Source of the DNA: Paraburkholderia sprentiae WSM5005
Lineage (GTDB): Bacteria > Pseudomonadota > Gammaproteobacteria > Burkholderiales > Burkholderiaceae
DNA: 64,000 nt
Reading direction: 5' to 3'
Assembly: GCF_001865575.2 (NCBI RefSeq)
Contig: NZ_CP017563.2
Span: 186,001-250,000 of the forward strand
A program made the translations under genes and the position numbers. This document shows, piece by piece, positions 61,301 through 64,000 of the stretch (within the stretch, counting starts at the first letter, position 1; each line of letters begins with the position of its first letter). The notes under the pieces are model-generated. The model had not been told where the DNA came from, did not search any database, and saw only the letters and a program-made list of their open reading frames with translations.

Positions 61301-64000
61301 GCTGAGCGAGCTGTTGCTGTCGACGGTCGAGGTCGTCTTCGCCGCCTGGAGCGTCACGTCGCCCTTCGCCACAACTGTCCCGCCACCAGCCAGGTTGATG
61401 TTCGCGCCCGTCGCGGTCAGATTGCCGCCTACGCCGATCTGCGAAACTCCGCCAACATTCACGGAACTGCCGTTCGCGCTGTTGAGGTTCGTATCCGACA
61501 CGCCGTTCGCGCCATGAACCACCTTCTGCTCGCCGGTCTGCACGGCGCCGATGTCGTAGTTGCCGCCCACGGCCATGCCGAGGTTGCCGCCGACATTGAG
61601 ATTGGCTCCGTTCTGCTCGAAGTTGCCGCCCGTCACAATCGCGGCGTCGCCTGCCACGTTCAGGCTCGCGATTGGCCCAAGCGTCGTCGTGGTCCGTGTT
61701 GCGCCCGTCGCGCTGACCTGGTGGACCGTATTCGCCGCGGTATTGAGGATCAGGTCGCCGCCTGCATTCAGCGCGAGGCTCCCGGCGTTCACGGTGGCCG
61801 AACTCAGGTCAACATTGCCCGTCGTCGCCAGCGACATGAGGCCGCCGCTCTGCAGCGTACCGAACGCGTTGCTGATCTGCTGGCCCTGAATCGACAGCGT
61901 ATTGCCCGCCTGCACCGTACCGCTGTTATTGAAGTTCCGCGCGTTCTGCAAATCGATGTTGGTCGCCGCGATAAGCGGTCCGTTCATGTCCTGCTGGCTG
62001 GCCTTCGCGAGATAGACGACCGGCACCAGCACGGACTGACCGTCAACGACCTCGGTCTGCATGATGATCACGTTGCTGGTGAGTGCCGCGACCTGGTCCG
62101 GCGACAGGCTCATTCCGAGCGGCAGCTGAAGGGACCCGGCGAGCGACGCACCCGCCGCCATCAACGCTTCATACATCGACTGGACATTGGTATAGGGGCC
62201 GAGTACGGCCTTGCCGGTCAGCGAGGTGATCTGGTTCTGCACGAGCTGCTGCTCGTAGAGGCCGTCGCCGAGGCGCTTTTCCACCGTCTGGGGATTCAGG
62301 CCAAGCTGCTTGAGATAGTAGTCGCTCGAAATGAACGATTTCGCGTTCGTAAAGGCCGGGTTCGACTCGATCAGGTACGGCGCGTTCGGTGCCGTGTCCG
62401 GTTTGAACAGTCCGCCGTGCGGGATCGTCAGGTTACTCAGGACGTTCACCGCCGTAGCGCGCGCAATGGGCGGATCGACCTGGACGGCGCTGCCGCCGAT
62501 CCCGCCGACATTCACCCCGCTGACCGACTGGCCGGGTACAAGCCCGAGCGACGGAATCCCCGCATTACCCGCCGTGTTGTTGACGCTTACGCCGGTACCA
62601 GAAATCGTGCCACCGGCCGTCCAGGTGGATTCGTAGTCGGGCAGGCCATAGTCGTGGACGTTAGCCGGTGCTACCTGGTAGCCGCCCGGATTGGAACCGA
62701 CAAACGGCGCATTGCCGAACGGCAAGGTCCAGTTGTGTTCGCTGTTGTCATAGTTGTTGTAGTGATAGTAGCCCGAGTAGGTGACCTGTACCTCGGGCGC
62801 GAGTTGCCCGCGCCAGCTATCCGCGTCGAGCGAGACGGGCATCGCAATGTTGCCCGCCGCGGCGACGGCGCTCCAGTAGTTCTGGAACAGCCCGGTGTTC
62901 GACGCGTCCAGGTTGCCGCCCGCAATGATCTGCGCCTGCGGGCTGATGGACGCAATCAGGTTTGCTACCGCCGCGCCCGTATAGGTCGTGTACTGGTAGC
63001 CGCTATTCCACTGGCCGCCGTGCGGCGGCACCGTGTACGCACCGCCAATCATGGTCAGGAACGCCGGGTTATCCGGGGTGGTCCAGCCCACATCCTGCCC
63101 CGAGCACGCGGCCATGTTGACCGCAGTACACCCGGACAGGCTGATGCCGAGTTCGGCCAACAGACCAGGATCGACCGACTGATTCAGACCTGTTGTGGTC
63201 ATCGTCGTCCGCGTATTCGTGACCTGGTTGGCGTCGAGCGTCATGTCGCCCGCCGACTGGATCAGCGCCGACTGGTTGCGGATCAGATTCGCGTTCGTAT
63301 AGTTGCCGTTCGCATCCTTGCCACCCGCCAGCACGACCTTACCGAGACCGTAGATCGCGGTCGTCGCCTGCGTGTCGGTGGCCGTGGTGTCGTCGCGGTT
63401 CTCGATATCGGGCGCGAGCAGCTCAAGCGTGCCGTTACTGTCCGTCGCGCCAATAAGCGCGGTTGGTCCTACATTCGAAATGCTGCTGGTGGCGTTCAGC
63501 GACACGCTGCCGCCGACGATTGCGCCGGTGTTTGCCAGCGTGTTCGAGTGCGTGGTGAGCGTGCCGCCTGCCATCATCGCCCCACTGTTGGCGATGTCGT
63601 TCGCGTTGATGGCCAGGTTATCGACCGCATCGAGCGAGCCGGAATTGCTGAACGTGCCGGGCAGCGTAAAGGTGAGGTCGTGACCGGCCATGAACTGCAT
63701 ATCCGGCGTTGGAGCAAAATTGCCCTGAACATTCACCGCCACGTCGTTGGCCGCGCTGTATGCGCCGCCCCCTGTGAGCGTCGCGGCAGTCAGCAACAGG
63801 TCGTGATCGGCGCCAATCTGGCCGTTGGTGTTCGACACGGCCCCCGTTGCCGAAATGACGACATCGCCGCCCGAACCGGCGAAGGTGCCAATCTTGCCCC
63901 CTGTGTCATCGAGCGTACTGGTCTGGATCGCGACATTCGCGCCACTGACCTGGCCGCCCTGCGTGTTGGAGATGGAAGACGCGCCGAGCTTCACCGACCC
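58361..64000 (-). CDS. bcpA: Large CDI exoprotein (BcpA/CdiA), C-terminal 1,879 residues
   Basis: The frame is open at the right edge, so the N-terminal signal and TPS domain lie outside. The visible part is a long filamentous-hemagglutinin-type beta-helix with repeated GGNL, NAGGDL and ANDV strands, followed by repeats with SQSSS/TTT motifs, a glycine-rich pre-toxin region (GGALIGGLGGGSVFGAIGG) and the ELYN motif at 58880-58891. The 172 residues after ELYN form toxin 1. This motif defines the Burkholderia-type CDI toxins. The protein is secreted by the transporter at 54270-56012 and delivers the toxin into neighbouring cells. The toxin activity is not recognisable. Confidence 0.92.
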   Translation of the reverse strand, partial: GSVKLGASSISNTQGGQVSGANVAIQTSTLDDTGGKIGTFAGSGGDVVISATGAVSNTNGQIGADHDLLLTAATLTGGGAYSAANDVAVNVQGNFAPTPDMQFMAGHDLTFTLPGTFSNSGSLDAVDNLAINANDIANSGAMMAGGTLTTHSNTLANTGAIVGGSVSLNATSSISNVGPTALIGATDSNGTLELLAPDIENRDDTTATDTQATTAIYGLGKVVLAGGKDANGNYTNANLIRNQSALIQSAGDMTLDANQVTNTRTTMTTTGLNQSVDPGLLAELGISLSGCTAVNMAACSGQDVGWTTPDNPAFLTMIGGAYTVPPHGGQWNSGYQYTTYTGAAVANLIASISPQAQIIAGGNLDASNTGLFQNYWSAVAAAGNIAMPVSLDADSWRGQLAPEVQVTYSGYYHYNNYDNSEHNWTLPFGNAPFVGSNPGGYQVAPANVHDYGLPDYESTWTAGGTISGTGVSVNNTAGNAGIPSLGLVPGQSVSGVNVGGIGGSAVQVDPPIARATAVNVLSNLTIPHGGLFKPDTAPNAPYLIESNPAFTNAKSFISSDYYLKQLGLNPQTVEKRLGDGLYEQQLVQNQITSLTGKAVLGPYTNVQSMYEALMAAGASLAGSLQLPLGMSLSPDQVAALTSNVIIMQTEVVDGQSVLVPVVYLAKASQQDMNGPLIAATNIDLQNARNFNNSGTVQAGNTLSIQGQQISNAFGTLQSGGLMSLATTGNVDLSSATVNAGSLALNAGGDLILNTAANTVHQVSATGATRTTTTLGPIASLNVAGDAAIVTGGNFEQNGANLNVGGNLGMAVGGNYDIGAVQTGEQKVVHGANGVSDTNLNSANGSSVNVGGVSQIGVGGNLTATGANINLAGGGTVVAKGDVTLQAAKTTSTVDSNSSLSDSHRSNSESLHTSVDTLTATTLNAGNSLTVASGNDINVTGSTISLDQGTATLAAANNVNIGAATATYVDNFQGQHSHSNVVSGKEVSSSRDTTTTLSQGSMISADAVSISGGKDINVAGSTIVGTNDVSLAAVHDVNITTTQDTSQSSSFYEEKKSGFGAMSGGGVSLNYGNSDTKQTTHDSSVTNNGSLVGSTNGNLSIQAGDTLHVTGSDLVAARNVTGTAANVVIDAAISTSHQDDTQETKQSGFTLGLSGSVGDAINGAVAQGQALASGNSNGRAEALNAIAAGGNAAMAGMGAADVMGGATGPNAPSIGVKLSFGSSQSRNTFTEDQTTQKGSNIQAGGTAAFVATGGGDNAGTPGSGNLTIAGSNVSANDVLLAAKDKVNIVNTTNTDTTASTNKSSSASVGVSYGTQGFGVSASMSNAHGDGNSNAAIQNASHVSGANGVTVVSGGDTNIIGSQVSGGQVTASVGGNLNIQSVQDTTVSTAHQSSAGGGFSISQGGGSASFSAQNGHADSDYAQVNEQAGIQAGKGGFDINVEGNTDLTGAVISSTADASQNSLTTGTLTYSDIQNQSHYSASSNGIGAGVGVGNTGKATGPGSVSGTPGITPMISQNENGDDSATTRSAVSAGALNITDGAKQTQDVASLSRDTTDTNGTVSNTPDVNALLSQQADTMQAAQAAGQVVAQGIGLYADKKEEAALKTGDPETAAAWAEGGDNRALLHAAGGALIGGLGGGSVFGAIGGAAGAGLSSKLAGQLVSLSKGVASDTGSDLLGNLAANVAAGVSGALVGGTAGAATASNVELYNQMLHQKKDLVSQVCGAGAQCSDATLSAAIQAQGANADAAAGTLQPNYATLNFGVLSGAAGGAINLYDGTKYLAFGVAQGNPASTNWSLGASATVGWIFGANNAASTNNFMNGDGNQAFISIPTPLPFNIVGAVTHGYGGATAVEVGVGTPGDKISYGVIPWSHSMPVGKSAQ
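58880..59164 (-). repeat. Pre-toxin direct repeat, exoprotein copy
   Basis: Partner of 57924-58208. It runs from the Trp codon before EGGD to ELYN in the main exoprotein gene, 285 bases in both copies. The two copies lie in the same orientation 956 bases apart. Confidence 0.88.

Noticed and set aside
1..64000. CRISPR arrays, tRNA, rRNA, insertion sequences and prophage genes
   Set aside because: No regularly spaced repeats, no tRNA or rRNA sequence, and no transposase or phage structural protein were recognised; the only recombinase-like gene lacks catalytic residues.

Overview
The window is high-GC betaproteobacterial DNA. Gene content and protein style (MetR/MetE, UDP-glucuronate decarboxylase, DUF2934, many small Burkholderiaceae-type proteins, a Burkholderia-type two-partner CDI locus with (E/Q)LYN motifs) fit Burkholderia sensu lato, most likely Paraburkholderia. 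That placement is inference from sequence style; no rRNA or tRNA gene was seen.

Layout. 1-1919: the end of an FdhF/YdeP-like molybdopterin oxidoreductase and a solitary SdhB-type iron-sulfur protein. 1993-13034: metR and metE, both on the minus strand, with a plus-strand arabinoside-use operon between them (ABC ATPase, two permeases, binding protein, GH51 arabinofuranosidase, GntR/FCD regulator). 13266-15636: small proteins, a serine-recombinase-like protein without its catalytic residues, a perfect 13-bp palindrome and a Tat-exported SDR oxidoreductase. 15684-24961: a tightly overlapped minus-strand glycan cluster (GT4, HAD phosphatase, GT9, carbamoyltransferase, GT2, GT9, GT1, UDP-xylose synthase). 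25343-30961: an Atm1-type ABC exporter fused to a histidine-kinase-like ATPase remnant and an intact receiver domain, then GT2, a PIG-L deacetylase and a cysteine-rich flavoprotein. 31135-37504: a CheB-CheR-PAS hybrid histidine kinase, a second CheB with a zinc-ribbon-like tail, and a GT4. 37644-39769: hemerythrin, a zinc alcohol dehydrogenase and a small protein. 39949-46334: a caa3-type oxidase operon with fused subunits I and III and a triheme cytochrome c. 46424-53944: DUF2934, nadE-pncC, a second zinc dehydrogenase, a Pcm-erythromycin esterase fusion, a cation/proton antiporter and a leaderless solute-binding domain. 54089-64000: a contact-dependent inhibition locus read right to left: large exoprotein (runs off the window), toxin 1 and a candidate immunity gene, a displaced toxin 2/immunity 2 module, a four-helix membrane ORF, a start-less toxin 3 with immunity 3, and the outer-membrane transporter.

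How it works together. The left part joins methionine synthesis and plant-polysaccharide (arabinan-type) scavenging. The middle looks like a stress and envelope-glycan island. The right end is an interbacterial competition locus whose 285-bp duplicated pre-toxin segment could allow the expressed toxin to be swapped by recombination. The standout items are the exporter-kinase-receiver fusion and the multi-module CDI array.
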